A stretch of DNA of 64,000 nucleotides from Methylobacterium sp. FF17 (lineage in GTDB: Bacteria; Pseudomonadota; Alphaproteobacteria; Rhizobiales; Beijerinckiaceae), in NCBI RefSeq assembly GCF_025813715.1, contig NZ_CP107532.1, positions 1,612,001-1,676,000 on the forward strand. The letters run 5' to 3'. The notes under the pieces are model-generated. The model did no database searches, was not told the origin of the DNA, and saw nothing but the letters and a program-made list of their open reading frames with translations. Shown here in pieces: positions 24,980 through 39,149 of this stretch; positions within the stretch are counted from its first letter, which is position 1, and each line of letters opens with the position of its first letter. The translations under genes were made by a program, and so were the position numbers.

Positions 24980-25333
24980 GCTGGTCTCCTGGGCTCTATG
25001 CTGCACCGCAATATATGGTGCCGCAAGGCCACAAACAGGCGGGAAGATGCAGCGGTTCCCTGCCCCCTGCGCAGCCCTGCCCCCCGGAGGCCCCCGGAAA
25101 CTCGACATCGCGGCTGAGATGGGACATGGGAGGAGCCGAATACGATCCCGGCACTCGCTGCGCCCTCCGGCCCGTCCGGTGACGCAGCGGGCTTGACGCC
25201 CGCCCGCCGTCATCTCAGCTAAATGATCGAGGGCGTATTGTTTGCGGCATCGGAACGCCGCCACCCGGCCCGGACCGGCCGGGGCGCTGGCATCCGGTCG
25301 CCGATGGACGTTCCTCGGAGCGCACGGTCAACG
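24980..25333. promoter_or_regulatory. Divergent patatin/ispG promoter region
   Basis: This 354-base spacer between two divergent genes must hold both promoters. At about 24998-25028 it contains a TGC/GCA-rich imperfect inverted repeat, with GCACC and GGTGC around an AATATAT core. The remainder is unstructured to the eye, and short ORFs across it lack protein character. Confidence 0.5.
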
Positions 25334-26641
<1,308 letters not shown>

Positions 26642-26841
26642 GCAGCGACGACCGGCGCACCACCTGTGATGGAACGGCGGCCCCGGCGGGGTTGCCGTTC
26701 TCGCATGCTGCGCCGCATGATAGCGTGAACGCAACCGTCCCCCGCCGCCCGACACCGTCGGGACCGGCCCCGGCGTTCCCGCGCGCGGTCTGACACCGCG
26801 CCGCGAGGCGTTGGGCTCGCTAAGAGCCTCGATCGAGCCGA

Positions 26842-28791
26842 ATGACGCAAACCGCCACTTCGAGCGCGCAACCCCCCAAATCCGAGGGTGCCGGCGCGCC
26901 ACCGCCGGTCGAGGGCCAGGGCGAGACCGCCCGCGCCCACGCGCCCGCGAGCCTGTGGACCCTGGTTCTCGGCTCCATCGGCGTCGTCTACGGCGATATC
27001 GGGACGAGCCCCCTCTACGCCTTCCGCGAGGCCCTGGTCTCGGCCCGGGCCGACGGCATCCTGCTGCGCGAGGAGGTGCTCGGCGTCGCCTCGCTGATCC
27101 TGTGGGCCCTCGTCCTCATCGTCACCATCAAGTACGTCGTCATCCTGATGCGGATGGACAACAACGGCGAGGGCGGCATCCTCTCGCTGATGGCGCTCGC
27201 CCGCTCAGCGCTCGGCGGCTCGCGCATCGTGTTCATGTTCGGGCTCGTCGGCGCCTCGCTGTTCTACGGCGACGCCATCATCACCCCGGCGATCTCGGTG
27301 CTCTCGGCCGTGGAGGGCCTGAAGCTCGTCACGCCGGCCCTCGAATCCTACGTGCTGCCGATCACCATCGCGATCATCGTGCCGCTGTTCCTGATCCAGA
27401 ACCGGGGCACCGGGAAGGTCGCGACCTTCTTCGGGCCGATCATGGCGGCCTGGTTCGGCGCGATGGCGCTCGCCGCCCTGCCCCACATCGCCGCCAACAC
27501 CGACGTCTTCTGGGCCCTGAACCCCTATTACGCCGTCCATTACCTCCTGGGGCACGGTACCGGCGCCCTGGTGGCGCTGGGCGCGGTCTTCCTGGCGGTG
27601 ACGGGCGCCGAGGCCCTGTTCGCCGATCTCGGGCATTTCGGCCGCCGGCCGATCCAGATCGCCTGGCTCTGCCTCGCCGGCCCCTGCCTCGTCCTGAACT
27701 ATTTCGGGCAGGCGGCCCTCGTCCTGTCGAAACCCGACACCACCGATCCGTTCTTCCAGCTCGTGCCCGAATGGGGCCTGCTGCCCATGGTGTTGCTCGC
27801 CACCGCCGCCACCGTCACGGCGAGCCAGGCCGTGATCACGGGGGCCTTCTCGCTGTCGCGCCAAGCGATCCAGCTCGGCCTGCTGCCGCGCCTGGAGATC
27901 CGCCACACCTCGGAATCCCATTCGGGGCAGATCTACCTGCCGCAGATCAACGCGCTGCTCCTGGTCGGCGTGGTGATCCTGGCGGTGCTGTTCCGCTCGT
28001 CCGGCGCCCTCGCCTCGGCCTACGGCATCGCCGTCACCGGCACGATGCTGATCACCGCGAGCCTCGCCTTCCTGGTGCTGTGGAAGACCTGGAAGTGGTC
28101 GCCCTGGGCCGCCGGCCTCGCGATCCTGCCCTTCGCGGCGGTCGAGTTCCTGTTCCTGCTCTCGAACATGCTCAAGGTGTTCGAGGGCGGCTACGTGCCC
28201 CTGCTGTTCGCGGGCGCCCTGGTCGTGATGATGTGGACCTGGGTCCGCGGCGTCGGCATCCTCATCAATAAGACCCGCAAGACCGACGTGCCGCTGATCG
28301 AACTCGTCGGCATGCTGGAGAAGAGCCCGCCCCACCACGTACGCGGCACGGCGGTGTTCCTGACGAGCGACCCCACCATCGCCCCCGCCGCCCTGCTGCA
28401 CAACCTCAAGCACAACAAGGTGCTGCACGAGAAGAACGTGGTGCTCACCGTGGAGACGGTGGACACCCCCCGCGCCGCCGAGGCCGACCGCATCCGCATC
28501 GAGCCCATCGGCCCGCATTTCCACAAGGTGGTGATGAAGTTCGGCTACATGGAGACGCCGAACATCCCCAAGACCCTGACCCTCCTGCGGAAACAGGGCT
28601 TCAAGTTCGACATCATGGCGACCTCGTTCTTCCTGTCGCGCCGCTCGATCCGCCCCGCCGCCCATTCGGGCATGCCGCTCTGGCAGGACCGGATCTTCAT
28701 CACGCTCGCCAAGAACGCCAACGACGCCACGGACTTCTTCCAGATCCCGACCGGGCGGGTCGTGGAGGTGGGCACGCAGGTGACGGTCTGA
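26842..28791 (+). CDS. kup: Kup-family potassium uptake protein
   Basis: A 649-residue Kup transporter, K+/H+ symporter of the KUP/HAK/KT family. The conserved N-terminal motif [20 protein letters not shown] lies in helix 1 (about residues 51-70). About twelve helices follow, and a cytoplasmic C-terminal domain begins near [20 protein letters not shown]. Motifs [19 protein letters not shown] and [17 protein letters not shown] are intact. Length is normal. Methylobacteria often carry several kup copies; this one stands alone and is followed by a palindromic element. Confidence 0.96.
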   Translation: MTQTATSSAQPPKSEGAGAPPPVEGQGETARAHAPASLWTLVLGSIGVVYGDIGTSPLYAFREALVSARADGILLREEVLGVASLILWALVLIVTIKYVVILMRMDNNGEGGILSLMALARSALGGSRIVFMFGLVGASLFYGDAIITPAISVLSAVEGLKLVTPALESYVLPITIAIIVPLFLIQNRGTGKVATFFGPIMAAWFGAMALAALPHIAANTDVFWALNPYYAVHYLLGHGTGALVALGAVFLAVTGAEALFADLGHFGRRPIQIAWLCLAGPCLVLNYFGQAALVLSKPDTTDPFFQLVPEWGLLPMVLLATAATVTASQAVITGAFSLSRQAIQLGLLPRLEIRHTSESHSGQIYLPQINALLLVGVVILAVLFRSSGALASAYGIAVTGTMLITASLAFLVLWKTWKWSPWAAGLAILPFAAVEFLFLLSNMLKVFEGGYVPLLFAGALVVMMWTWVRGVGILINKTRKTDVPLIELVGMLEKSPPHHVRGTAVFLTSDPTIAPAALLHNLKHNKVLHEKNVVLTVETVDTPRAAEADRIRIEPIGPHFHKVVMKFGYMETPNIPKTLTLLRKQGFKFDIMATSFFLSRRSIRPAAHSGMPLWQDRIFITLAKNANDATDFFQIPTGRVVEVGTQVTV

Positions 28792-28856
28792 GGGGGCGTC
28801 TGCTTGATCAAAGCGGACGCCGTATCGGATCAGCCCGCGCGGCGCCTGAGCGAAGC

Positions 28857-28893
28857 CCAAATCCGTCATCCCGAAGGGATCAATCGGATTTGG
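28857..28893. repeat. Nested palindrome after kup
   Basis: The outer arms CCAAATCCG (28857-28865) and CGGATTTGG (28885-28893) are perfect complements. They enclose a second hairpin, ATCCC (28868-28872)/GGGAT (28876-28880), with a three-base loop. The 3' part (GATCAATCGGATTTGGTCTG) recurs in altered form at 48526-48546. It may be a dispersed REP-like element, a terminator, or both. Confidence 0.6.
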
Positions 28894-28957
28894 TCTGAGG
28901 GGCGGACCTCGGAGACGGCTGATACCGGCCCCGACCCAGGGCCGGGGAAGCCAGATC

Positions 28958-29797
28958 CTACAGGCCGAACTCGGTCTTCAGCGTCCGGAGATCGTCGAGG
29001 AACTGCCCGCGCATCTCGGTGGTGTAGACGCGCGTGATCCGGCCGTCGTTCTGCCGCTCGACGATGCGGGCCATGTCCGATTGCCGGGCCTTCCAGGTGA
29101 TGCCGTCGGTGACGACGAGCAGGGCGGCGTCGCGTCTCTTGGCCTCGATGATATGGTCCAGGTCTCCGATGACGTCGCTCATCTTGGAGCCGGTCGCGCC
29201 ATAGGCCTTGCTCTCGATCAGAATGCGCGGCTCGCCTTTGTCGGGGATGGCCACGTCGCATTTCGCGATCCGGCCGGACACGCCCGTGAAGGTGACGCGC
29301 ATCTCGTACCCGCCCTCGCCGAACACCTCCCGCACCACGGCTTCGACGACGTTCTCGAGACCGAGCCCTCTCTTCTGACCCGAGATCGCGCTTCCGCGGC
29401 CGGACCTCAGCCGCTCGACCAGCACATCGCTCCAGACCGCCCGGTGGTTCACCGCCACGCTCATGGCATCGAGGAGGCCGAGCCCTTCCAGCGCGGCCAG
29501 GAAGTTCTCGCCATCCCGGACGTAGCGGGTCACGCCGATCCCGCCCGGCCCGAGCGCGGCCCTCAGGGCGGCCTCGCACTGGTCCTTGGACAGGGCTAGG
29601 AACAGGCGGCAACAGAGCAGGCCGGTCTGGAAGTCCGCATCGAGGAGCGCGGCGACGTCCGCCCGCGCGTAAGCGTCCTTGGCCGGCAGCGCGGTGAGGG
29701 CCGCGATGGCGTCGGCGGCCTGCTCGTCCATCCAGTCGACCGGCAACGGGCTCAGCGCCGCGACGAGTTCGCCGACCGTCTGCCTCAGGACGCGCAT
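28958..29797 (-). CDS. Type II restriction endonuclease, DpnII-like PD-(D/E)XK
   Basis: A 279-residue putative restriction enzyme. The catalytic core is KCDVAIPD (Asp about 181), then RILIESKAYG (Glu 195, Lys 197), a D-x13-E-x-K arrangement. The order GLGLENVVEAVVREVF, then D..E.K, then YGATGSKMSDVIGDL and VVTDGITWKARQSDM follows my recollection of DpnII-family enzymes, which cut GATC. Specificity here is unproven. It starts ten bases after the stop of the adenine methyltransferase gene, so the two form an operon with the methyltransferase translated first. The locus is flanked by core genes. Confidence 0.82.
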   Translation of the reverse strand: MRVLRQTVGELVAALSPLPVDWMDEQAADAIAALTALPAKDAYARADVAALLDADFQTGLLCCRLFLALSKDQCEAALRAALGPGGIGVTRYVRDGENFLAALEGLGLLDAMSVAVNHRAVWSDVLVERLRSGRGSAISGQKRGLGLENVVEAVVREVFGEGGYEMRVTFTGVSGRIAKCDVAIPDKGEPRILIESKAYGATGSKMSDVIGDLDHIIEAKRRDAALLVVTDGITWKARQSDMARIVERQNDGRITRVYTTEMRGQFLDDLRTLKTEFGL

Positions 29798-29807
29798 CCG
29801 GAGCCTC

Positions 29808-30893
29808 TCACCGCCCGACGATCAGATATTCTTCGACCACCGCGCGCTTGACCGTCCCGTGCGTGCCGAAGTGATAGCGGTGGGGACGCGTGAAGGTCTC
29901 CACCCGGCGTTTGTGCTTCTGCATCAGGCCGAGGAGAACATCCAGGTCCGGATAGCCGTTCGAGGAATAGCTCAGCACGATCGTCTGCTTGCGAAACCGC
30001 TCGAACATGCGCGCGAACGCCTCGGTCGCTTCAGAGCGATAGCTGAAGGGCGTATAGCGCTTGGCGAACTTCTTGACCTTCGTTCGCTCCATGATCTCGA
30101 GGTCGCGCCAATAGCACGAGAGCCCCTCGATAAAGTGATACCGCTTCACGTAGCAGTTGTCGTCCGCGCGGGGAACATAGGGCGGATCCAGGTAGACCAG
30201 ATCGATGCCACGCAGATCTCCCTCGAAGACGTCGCGCTTGTAGGCCTTGTTCTTGCGGCCGTTCGAAAAGACGGCCTTGTTCATCACCGCGACCTGCTCG
30301 TGGAAATGCTCTTCGATCGACAGCCGGAGGTCGCGCCGGCCGTCGTCGTAATGGGAGACATCCCCCGCGATGGTGAATACGCCCCGAGGCTGCCGCTTCA
30401 GGCAGGAGCGGGCGAGCGCCGCCGTGGCGAGGGCGCGCTGGTGAGCGTCGTCGAGCCGTGCCAGGTTCGCGCTGACGCGATCGAGGAAGACGAGGTCCTC
30501 GGGGGTGTAGAAGACGCCCGTGAAGGTTCGCGCGATGAAGTCGGGCGCCCCGGGCGCCTCCGCGACCAGCGTCCCGACCGCCGCCTCGTCGAGCACGGCC
30601 GAATCGTTCTCGATCAGGGCACTGGCGATGGTGGCCGAGACGTTCAGGAAGTCGGTGGCGGTCACCCGACGTCCCATGGTCTTCATCAGGTAGCCGACCG
30701 CGCCGCTGCCGCTGAAGGGATCGAGGGCGGTCTCGAAATCGAGGTCCTGGAGCACCCCGTGAATCCACGGCAACAGCCGCTTCTTCGAGCCCATGTAGCG
30801 CCATTCGGGGAACCGCGCGGCCGCCTCCGGAAGCGCCTCGTCCGTCCGGACGGAAGGGGCGGCACGCCTCGGAGCCGGGATGACGACGTTCAT
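29808..30893 (-). CDS. D12-class N6-adenine DNA methyltransferase
   Basis: About 361 residues. Motif X (EWRYMGSKKRLLPWI) is followed by the AdoMet motif I ALDPFSGSGAVGYL (about residues 57-70) and catalytic motif IV VYLDPPYVPRADDN (DPPY near 236-239). This order is that of Dam-like D12 adenine methyltransferases. Together with the adjacent nuclease it makes a type II restriction-modification system. The start is uncertain: ATG 30893 and an in-frame GTG at 30902 both lack a Shine-Dalgarno. A nested inverted repeat lies just upstream and may control the operon. Confidence 0.9.
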   Translation of the reverse strand: MNVVIPAPRRAAPSVRTDEALPEAAARFPEWRYMGSKKRLLPWIHGVLQDLDFETALDPFSGSGAVGYLMKTMGRRVTATDFLNVSATIASALIENDSAVLDEAAVGTLVAEAPGAPDFIARTFTGVFYTPEDLVFLDRVSANLARLDDAHQRALATAALARSCLKRQPRGVFTIAGDVSHYDDGRRDLRLSIEEHFHEQVAVMNKAVFSNGRKNKAYKRDVFEGDLRGIDLVYLDPPYVPRADDNCYVKRYHFIEGLSCYWRDLEIMERTKVKKFAKRYTPFSYRSEATEAFARMFERFRKQTIVLSYSSNGYPDLDVLLGLMQKHKRRVETFTRPHRYHFGTHGTVKRAVVEEYLIVGR

Positions 30894-30918
30894 GGGGCTC
30901 ACATATCCGGCAACGAAC

Positions 30919-30951
30919 CGACACCCTAATACCCTGTCGGACAGGATGTCG
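30919..30951 (-). promoter_or_regulatory. Nested inverted repeat upstream of the methyltransferase gene
   Basis: The outer arms CGACACCC (30919-30926) and GGATGTCG (30944-30951) match at seven of eight positions; the inner CCTGT (30933-30937) and ACAGG (30941-30945) are perfect. It lies 26-58 bases before the methyltransferase start, in a spacer that is AT-richer than its surroundings. Confidence 0.45.
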
Positions 30952-31032
30952 TTAATGCGCTCCCGCGGCGCACAGCGACCTGCGGCCCCGCGACCCGACT
31001 CGTGCCGCGCTCCGGAGCGGAACCGCGTTCGA

Positions 31033-31851
31033 TCAGGGGCGCGGCAGGTTGAGGACCGGCGGCGGGGGCGGCTCGGGGGCCAGGGCGGCGGGCGTCAGGG
31101 CGAGACGGCTCCGCGAGGGCTTCGCCGGCGCGGTGGCGACGGGCTTCGGCTCGGCGGGGGCCCGCGCGAGGCGAACGGGTGCCGTGGCGCGGACCGGTGC
31201 CGATGCGGCCGGCGTCGCAGCAACGGGCGCGGCCGCCTGCGGGGTCGAAGCCGCCGGAATCGCGGACGCCGCCGGCATCACGGGCGGAGGGACGGCGGCG
31301 AAGGCGAGCGCGGTCGGCGGAGGTGCGGCCGGTTCCCCGGCGCCGGGCTTGCGCTTCTCGTAGAAGGCGTTGCCGCCGGCCACCGCCACGTAGTGCATGT
31401 TGTTGTAGGGGAAGCGCAGGCCGGCGGTGTGGAAGTGCATCGTCCGGCCGAGCTTGGGATGGCGCTGACCGTCGAGCACCGCGTCGGTCACCTCGGCGAC
31501 CTTCTCGAGTTCCTTGCCCTCCATCTTGCGCGTCAGCACGCCGGGCGCGAACTGGCGGGGCTGCCCGACCACGGCGCAGATCCCGCCGTTGGGGAAGGCG
31601 GCGGCCTCCAGGCGGTTCATCACCACCGTTCCCACGGCGAGCAGCCCTTCGGGGTCGCTGCGGTTGGATTCGAAGTACATCGCCCGGCCGAGACAGTCGC
31701 GCTCCTCGTCGGTGACGGAGATCGGCTTCGCGGCGAGCGTCGAGCCCGTACCCCCGGTCGTCGGCGCATAGGTGTTGCACCCGCCCAGGCCGGGAAGCCC
31801 CAGGATGAGGCCGAGAAGAGGCAGCGTCGTCGCCGATCGGAATTCCTGCAT
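31033..31851 (-). CDS. SleB-type cell wall hydrolase lipoprotein
   Basis: A 272-residue lipoprotein. The signal sequence LGLILGLPGLGGC ends in a lipobox with an acylation cysteine near residue 25. The hydrolase_2 (SleB/CwlJ) domain covers about residues 48-150: DEERDCLGRAMYFESNRSD with the catalytic Glu, VVMNRLEAAAFPNGGICAVV and FPYNNMHYVAVAGGNAFYE. A long Pro/Ala low-complexity tail follows. In Gram-negatives such proteins are probable lytic transglycosylases or amidases in peptidoglycan remodelling. ATG 31851 puts the signal peptide at the N-terminus. Confidence 0.88.
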   Translation of the reverse strand: MQEFRSATTLPLLGLILGLPGLGGCNTYAPTTGGTGSTLAAKPISVTDEERDCLGRAMYFESNRSDPEGLLAVGTVVMNRLEAAAFPNGGICAVVGQPRQFAPGVLTRKMEGKELEKVAEVTDAVLDGQRHPKLGRTMHFHTAGLRFPYNNMHYVAVAGGNAFYEKRKPGAGEPAAPPPTALAFAAVPPPVMPAASAIPAASTPQAAAPVAATPAASAPVRATAPVRLARAPAEPKPVATAPAKPSRSRLALTPAALAPEPPPPPVLNLPRP

Positions 31852-31942
31852 GCCGTTCCGCTCATCCCTCAAGCTTGTCCATGAGGCTTGGCGGCGAAAT
31901 GGGTTCGTTTTCGGGCAGGCGGGAAACTTCGGCGCGGCCGGA

Positions 31943-32349
31943 TCAGGTCTCGCGGTCGTAGCGGAAGGCGTCCGCCACGCGGGGCATGCCGATATGGTCG
32001 TAGAAGGTGATGGCATCGGGAGCCGCGGTCAGCAGCAGCGAAGCCTGGGGGCCGACCGCCGCGCGGGTGGCGGCGATCAGGCCCTGGCCGACTTTCAACC
32101 CCTGCGCCGAGCGGCAGACCGCGAGGTCCGAGAGGTAGGCGCAGAACACGAAGTCGGTGAGCGTGCGCGCCACCCCCACCAGCTCGCCGTCGCGGCGGGC
32201 CGTCACCACGAGGTCGGCTTGCCGCAGCATCCGATCGAGGCGAGGCAGGTCGTCGGCGGGCCGGCGCGGGGCGAGACCCGACTCGACCAGCACGCGGCGG
32301 AACTCCGCCGCGTCGAGGTCCGGCTCGATGCCGTAGACGACGGAAGGCA

Positions 32350-32350
<1 letters not shown>
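31943..32350 (-). CDS. GNAT-family N-acetyltransferase
   Basis: A 135-residue GNAT acetyltransferase. It shows GELVGVARTLTDFVFCAYLS, LAVCRSAQGLKVGQGLIAAT (the acetyl-CoA-binding Q/R-x-x-G-x-G region, here QGLKVGQGL) and AAPDAITFYDHIGMPRV at the C-terminus. The acceptor is unknown. Its ATG overlaps the secA stop codon by one base (TGATG), so it is translationally coupled to secA, an arrangement that may simply reflect compaction. Confidence 0.88.
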
Positions 32351-35244
<2,894 letters not shown>

Positions 35245-35414
35245 CGTGAACCTACGGTCGATCGAATAAGGCTGAAGGCGAATGTTGGCCGGGCTTATAG
35301 AGGTAAATATCCGGATACGCATCAGACAAGGGGCGCCGCCGCCGGTGCTCGGCGTACCGTGCCCGCGCCCATCACGTTTCGGCGCGATGGCCCTTATACC
35401 GGACGGTGCGGGCC

Positions 35415-36260
35415 CTAGAGCGCCAGCGACGACCGCCGGTTCTCGATGATGCGGACCAGGGCGAGAGCCGTCAGTTCCGAGGATTTCGGGTTCTCGGCCA
35501 GGGGCCGGTTCTCGATGCTCACGTCGAGCGTCCCGAAGGCGCCAACCGCCCGCAGCCGATGTCCGTTGCCCGTCGCGGCCGGGTCGGCCACGAGTTCGAT
35601 CCGGGTCCGGTCGAGGCCGATGCCCGCCAGCGCCGTGATCACGGCGACGTTGGCATTCGCCGGGAAGCGCCGCGCCGCCTCCCGCGCCGACCCCTCGAAG
35701 AACACCGTGGGCTGGGTCAGCGCATCGAGATCGATCAGCGTCTCGGCCGGCGTATCGACCCATGCGACCGGTGGCTTGACGATGCGGTGCGTGACCGTCT
35801 CGAGCGGCAGGACGGCCGCCGCAGCCAGGGCATCGACGGCCGCGAGCGCACCGGTCGGAACCAGGATCTGACTTCCGTGCGTGTCGGCGACCGATACGAG
35901 CCGATCGAGCAGACCGGGCTCGCAGAAGGCGCTCGTCGACGACACCGCGAAGCTCTGCGCCTGCCGAAGCGCGACGGTCCCCCAGGGCTCGACGGCCGCG
36001 CGGCTGGCGGCCTCGACCACCATGTCCAATCCCAGGTCCGTCAAAGCCCGGGGCTCGGGCATCCAGACGGTTCCGGCGGGAAGCGCAGCGCCTCCGGTCG
36101 GCTTCTCCCGTGTCCCGACACCGACGAGGACGACGTCGCTCGCCCGCGCCGCGAGTAGCTGGATCGTCCGCCGCGCGATGGCGCCCCAGCCCACGAAAGC
36201 GAGGCGCAGAGGAGGCCTGGACCCCGATTGCGTCCTCGGCGTCCCCCGGGGTTCCTGCAT
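35415..36260 (-). CDS. L-aspartate dehydrogenase-family protein
   Basis: A 281-residue NAD(P)-dependent dehydrogenase of the aspartate dehydrogenase type. The Rossmann motif [19 protein letters not shown] lies near residues 18-36. [31 protein letters not shown] and the domain [17 protein letters not shown], followed by [20 protein letters not shown], are characteristic. It would interconvert L-aspartate and oxaloacetate/iminoaspartate, possibly for NAD synthesis; no nadA or nadC is adjacent. ATG 36260 is chosen because the upstream ORF extension is not protein-like. Confidence 0.88.
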   Translation of the reverse strand: MQEPRGTPRTQSGSRPPLRLAFVGWGAIARRTIQLLAARASDVVLVGVGTREKPTGGAALPAGTVWMPEPRALTDLGLDMVVEAASRAAVEPWGTVALRQAQSFAVSSTSAFCEPGLLDRLVSVADTHGSQILVPTGALAAVDALAAAAVLPLETVTHRIVKPPVAWVDTPAETLIDLDALTQPTVFFEGSAREAARRFPANANVAVITALAGIGLDRTRIELVADPAATGNGHRLRAVGAFGTLDVSIENRPLAENPKSSELTALALVRIIENRRSSLAL

Positions 36261-36434
36261 GACCGATGCGTGTCCCGAACGATGAGCCGAAATCGGGTCC
36301 TGCGTACAGAATCCGAGGGCGGCCGGCACCATCACGGTCACGCTTTCGGCGACCTTTCCCAAGAAAGCTCACCGTAGAAAGCGCACCGTGCCGTCGCCGC
36401 GCCGGATTCGGCGGAGGGGCTCGGAACCGGCCGC

Positions 36435-36749
36435 TCAGTTGATGACGCAGAACCCGGTGCCGGTGCCGACCACACGCCGGTTGGAGCACCACGGCTCGGC
36501 GGCCCGGACCTCGCGCTGGAGCGGGGCCGGCGCGGTCACGGGACCGACGGGGCGCAGGCGGGGCTCGCGCGCGGCCTGATCCGAGCCGGAACGGGGGGAG
36601 GCCGCCACGGCGGCGGCACTTCCCGTGGAGACCAGCACGACGCCGCCCCGCGATCCTCCGCGTCCGCCCCGTCCCCGCGCCTCGGCATCGTCGGCCGCGC
36701 CGAGCGCCAGGACGAGCAGGGCCGCGCCGATGACCTGACCCCTCCGCAT
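36435..36749 (-). CDS. Small exported Gly/Arg-rich protein
   Basis: A 104-residue secreted protein of unknown function with a signal peptide ([21 protein letters not shown]), an [12 protein letters not shown] stretch and two cysteines near the C-terminus ([18 protein letters not shown]) that may form a disulfide. A strong GGGAGG ribosome-binding site precedes the ATG. Tail-end cysteine pairs of this kind occur in many small rhizobial periplasmic proteins. It is divergent from the PpiC gene, with 246 bases between them. Confidence 0.75.
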   Translation of the reverse strand: MRRGQVIGAALLVLALGAADDAEARGRGGRGGSRGGVVLVSTGSAAAVAASPRSGSDQAAREPRLRPVGPVTAPAPLQREVRAAEPWCSNRRVVGTGTGFCVIN

Positions 36750-36995
36750 CGCTACCTCCCGAGAATGAGCGCCTCGAGCCTAGTCGCGGGGGCGTTAACG
36801 GCCCCTGCGGGGAACGGATCGCAATTGCGCGAAATCGGTGATCCGGCCGGATGGCCGCGCTTGCCTTCGCCACGCCCGCACGCCACCTGATGTCGCGGCC
36901 GGACCAGCGACGGCTGCCGGCCGCGCATCCCTCTCGACCGCCCCATGCGAACACCTTCGGCCGGGCCGACGGGCGGCGCTCCCAAGGACGCCTCG

Positions 36996-37934
36996 ATGAC
37001 GATGACCAAGCTTCCCTCGCGTTCAGGTCTCCTGCGCTCACATCTCCTGCGCTCACGTCTGCTGCGCACGGGCGCCGTCGCCCTGGCCCTGGGGCTGCCC
37101 CTGGCCTCCGCCGCACGCGCCCAGGCGCCCGCCGCGACGCCGGCGGCCCCCGCCGCCGCGCCCGTGGCGCCCGAGACCGTGGTCGCGAAGGTGAACGGTG
37201 CGGCGATCACCGCCGGCGACCTCGCCATCGCGGGTGAGGATCCCGCCCTCTCGCTGCCGGGGGTGGACGACGCGCAGAAGAAGAACCTGCTCGTCGACTA
37301 CATGATCGACCTCAAGGTCGGGGCCCAGGCGGCGGACGCGGCCAAGATCGGCGATTCGCCCGACTTCCAGCGCAAGCTCGCCTACTTCAAGGACAAGCTC
37401 CTCCTCGACGAGTACCTGGAGCGCGAGGCCAAGAAGGCCGCGACCCCGGAGGCGGCCAAGGCCCTCTACGAACAGACCGTCAAGGCGATGAAGCCCGAGG
37501 AGGAGGTGCATGCCCGCCACATCCTCGTGGAGAGCGAGGACGAGGCCCGGAAGATCGCGGCGCGCATCAAGGACGGCGAGGATTTCGCCAAGGTCGCGGC
37601 CGAGGTCTCGAAGGATCCGGGCTCGAAGACCGAGGGCGGCGACCTCGGCTGGTTCACCAAGGAGCGCATGGTCGCCCCCTTCGCCGAGGCCGCCTTCAAG
37701 ATGAATGCCGGCCAGGTCTCGGATCCGGTCAAGACCCAGTTCGGCTGGCACGTGATCAAGCTCGAGGAGAAGCGCACCAAGCCGGTGCCGACCTTCGACG
37801 AGATGCGGGAGCAGGTGGACCAGTACATCACCCGCAAGGCGCAGCAGGACCTGATCCTGAAGCTGCGCGAGGGCGCCAAGATCGAGCGCACGGCCGCGGC
37901 GCCCGCCGTGGCTCCGGCCCCCAAGGCCCCGTAA
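36996..37934 (+). CDS. Periplasmic parvulin-type peptidyl-prolyl isomerase
   Basis: A 312-residue PpiC/SurA-like foldase. A basic N-terminus with an odd triple repeat ([17 protein letters not shown], from three 15-base DNA repeats) leads into a signal sequence ending ASAARAQA. The N-terminal chaperone region has [19 protein letters not shown]. The parvulin domain (about residues 165-265) shows [35 protein letters not shown] and [13 protein letters not shown]. It assists folding of exported proteins. ATG 36996 is preceded by AAGGA. Confidence 0.92.
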   Translation: MTMTKLPSRSGLLRSHLLRSRLLRTGAVALALGLPLASAARAQAPAATPAAPAAAPVAPETVVAKVNGAAITAGDLAIAGEDPALSLPGVDDAQKKNLLVDYMIDLKVGAQAADAAKIGDSPDFQRKLAYFKDKLLLDEYLEREAKKAATPEAAKALYEQTVKAMKPEEEVHARHILVESEDEARKIAARIKDGEDFAKVAAEVSKDPGSKTEGGDLGWFTKERMVAPFAEAAFKMNAGQVSDPVKTQFGWHVIKLEEKRTKPVPTFDEMREQVDQYITRKAQQDLILKLREGAKIERTAAAPAVAPAPKAP

Positions 37935-37979
37935 GCGCGCCCCGGGCGGGGTACGGGCCGGGGTGAAGGGTCGGCGCCC

Positions 37980-39149
37980 TCACGCCACCCGGCGCACCGG
38001 CGGGGCGGACTCGCTGCGTCCCCGCCCGGTCCGCTTGGCGCGGTAGAGCGCGGCATCGGCGAGGCTGAGCAGCGCATCGAGGCTGCGGGCCGCCGGCGCC
38101 AGCCGGCCCTCGGTGCTCGCCAGCCCGATGCTGACACTCACGGTGAGGCGCGACAGTTCCGGCACGGCGATCCGCGCCACGGCCCGGCGCAGGAACTCCG
38201 CCTGGGCCAGGGCTTCGTCCGGAGTCGGACCCTCCAGGAGACAGGCGAACTCCTCGCCGCCCATCCGGCCGAAGACCGCCCCCTCCGGCAGCAGATGCGC
38301 CACCGTGTGGCAGAACCCGACGAGGACGCCGTCGCCCACGGCATGGCCGTGCACGTCGTTGATGCGCTTGAAATGGTCGAGGTCGAACAGCAGCAGGGTG
38401 ACGGCCGATCCCCCGTGCGCGAGGACGGCCTCCGCCCGGGACACGAAGGCCCGGCGGCTGAGGACGCCGGTGAGCGCGTCGGTGTCGGCGGCTCGCCGCT
38501 GCAGGTGCTCCGCGCGCTCCTTCGTCAGCGACATGAACACGAAGGCGATGGCCAGGGTGAACAGCATGCCGACGAGGCACAGGATCGTCAGCCAGGGGCT
38601 CTGGAGCGAGTTCGGCCCGGTTTGCGGCGGCGATACGAGGGCGAGGGGCACGCGGATCCAGTAGGCGGCCGCGTAGAGGAGCAGCAGGGCGATCCCGGGA
38701 TAACGCGACATCAGCGGTTCGGCCCGCGCGCGCCAGAACTCCCGCGCGGCCAGGAGGCAGAAGCCCCCGGCGAGCCCGGAGGCCAGGATCACCCGGGCGG
38801 GCAGCGACGCGTAGAAAGCGGGGATGAAGCAGGCGACGCACCAGAGCGCGACCGCCACCGCCACCACGGCGGGACGCGCCCCACGGCCCTCGAAGGCCCG
38901 GGTGCCCGCCCAGATCAAGCCGTAGGCGCCGATCATCACGCCGTTGGCGACGCCGATCGAGACCCAGTCGGGGATGACGCCGCGCAGGGCGAGCAGGGCG
39001 GAGGCCAGGGCGCCCGTGATGTGGGCGACGCCCCAGATCGCCAGGGCATGGACGTGCCGCGCCTGACTCCAGGACAGCAGGAACAGGCTCCCGACCATGA
39101 AGGTCAGCAGCATCGTCACCAGCAGCAGGGTCGAGGCGTCAAGCAGCAT
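37980..39149 (-). CDS. Membrane-bound diguanylate cyclase (GGDEF)
   Basis: A 389-residue protein with about seven N-terminal membrane helices (MASE-like sensor, residues 5-200) and a C-terminal GGDEF domain. The active-site motif is GRMGGEEFACLL (GGEEF), and substrate-binding FDLDHFKRINDVHGHAVGD is intact, so cyclic-di-GMP synthesis is likely. The inhibitory RxxD site normally preceding GGEEF is missing (LLPEGAVFGRMGG), suggesting no product feedback. ATG 39149 has GGGGAG upstream. The signal sensed by the membrane part is unknown. Confidence 0.92.
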   Translation of the reverse strand: MLLDASTLLLVTMLLTFMVGSLFLLSWSQARHVHALAIWGVAHITGALASALLALRGVIPDWVSIGVANGVMIGAYGLIWAGTRAFEGRGARPAVVAVAVALWCVACFIPAFYASLPARVILASGLAGGFCLLAAREFWRARAEPLMSRYPGIALLLLYAAAYWIRVPLALVSPPQTGPNSLQSPWLTILCLVGMLFTLAIAFVFMSLTKERAEHLQRRAADTDALTGVLSRRAFVSRAEAVLAHGGSAVTLLLFDLDHFKRINDVHGHAVGDGVLVGFCHTVAHLLPEGAVFGRMGGEEFACLLEGPTPDEALAQAEFLRRAVARIAVPELSRLTVSVSIGLASTEGRLAPAARSLDALLSLADAALYRAKRTGRGRSESAPPVRRVA

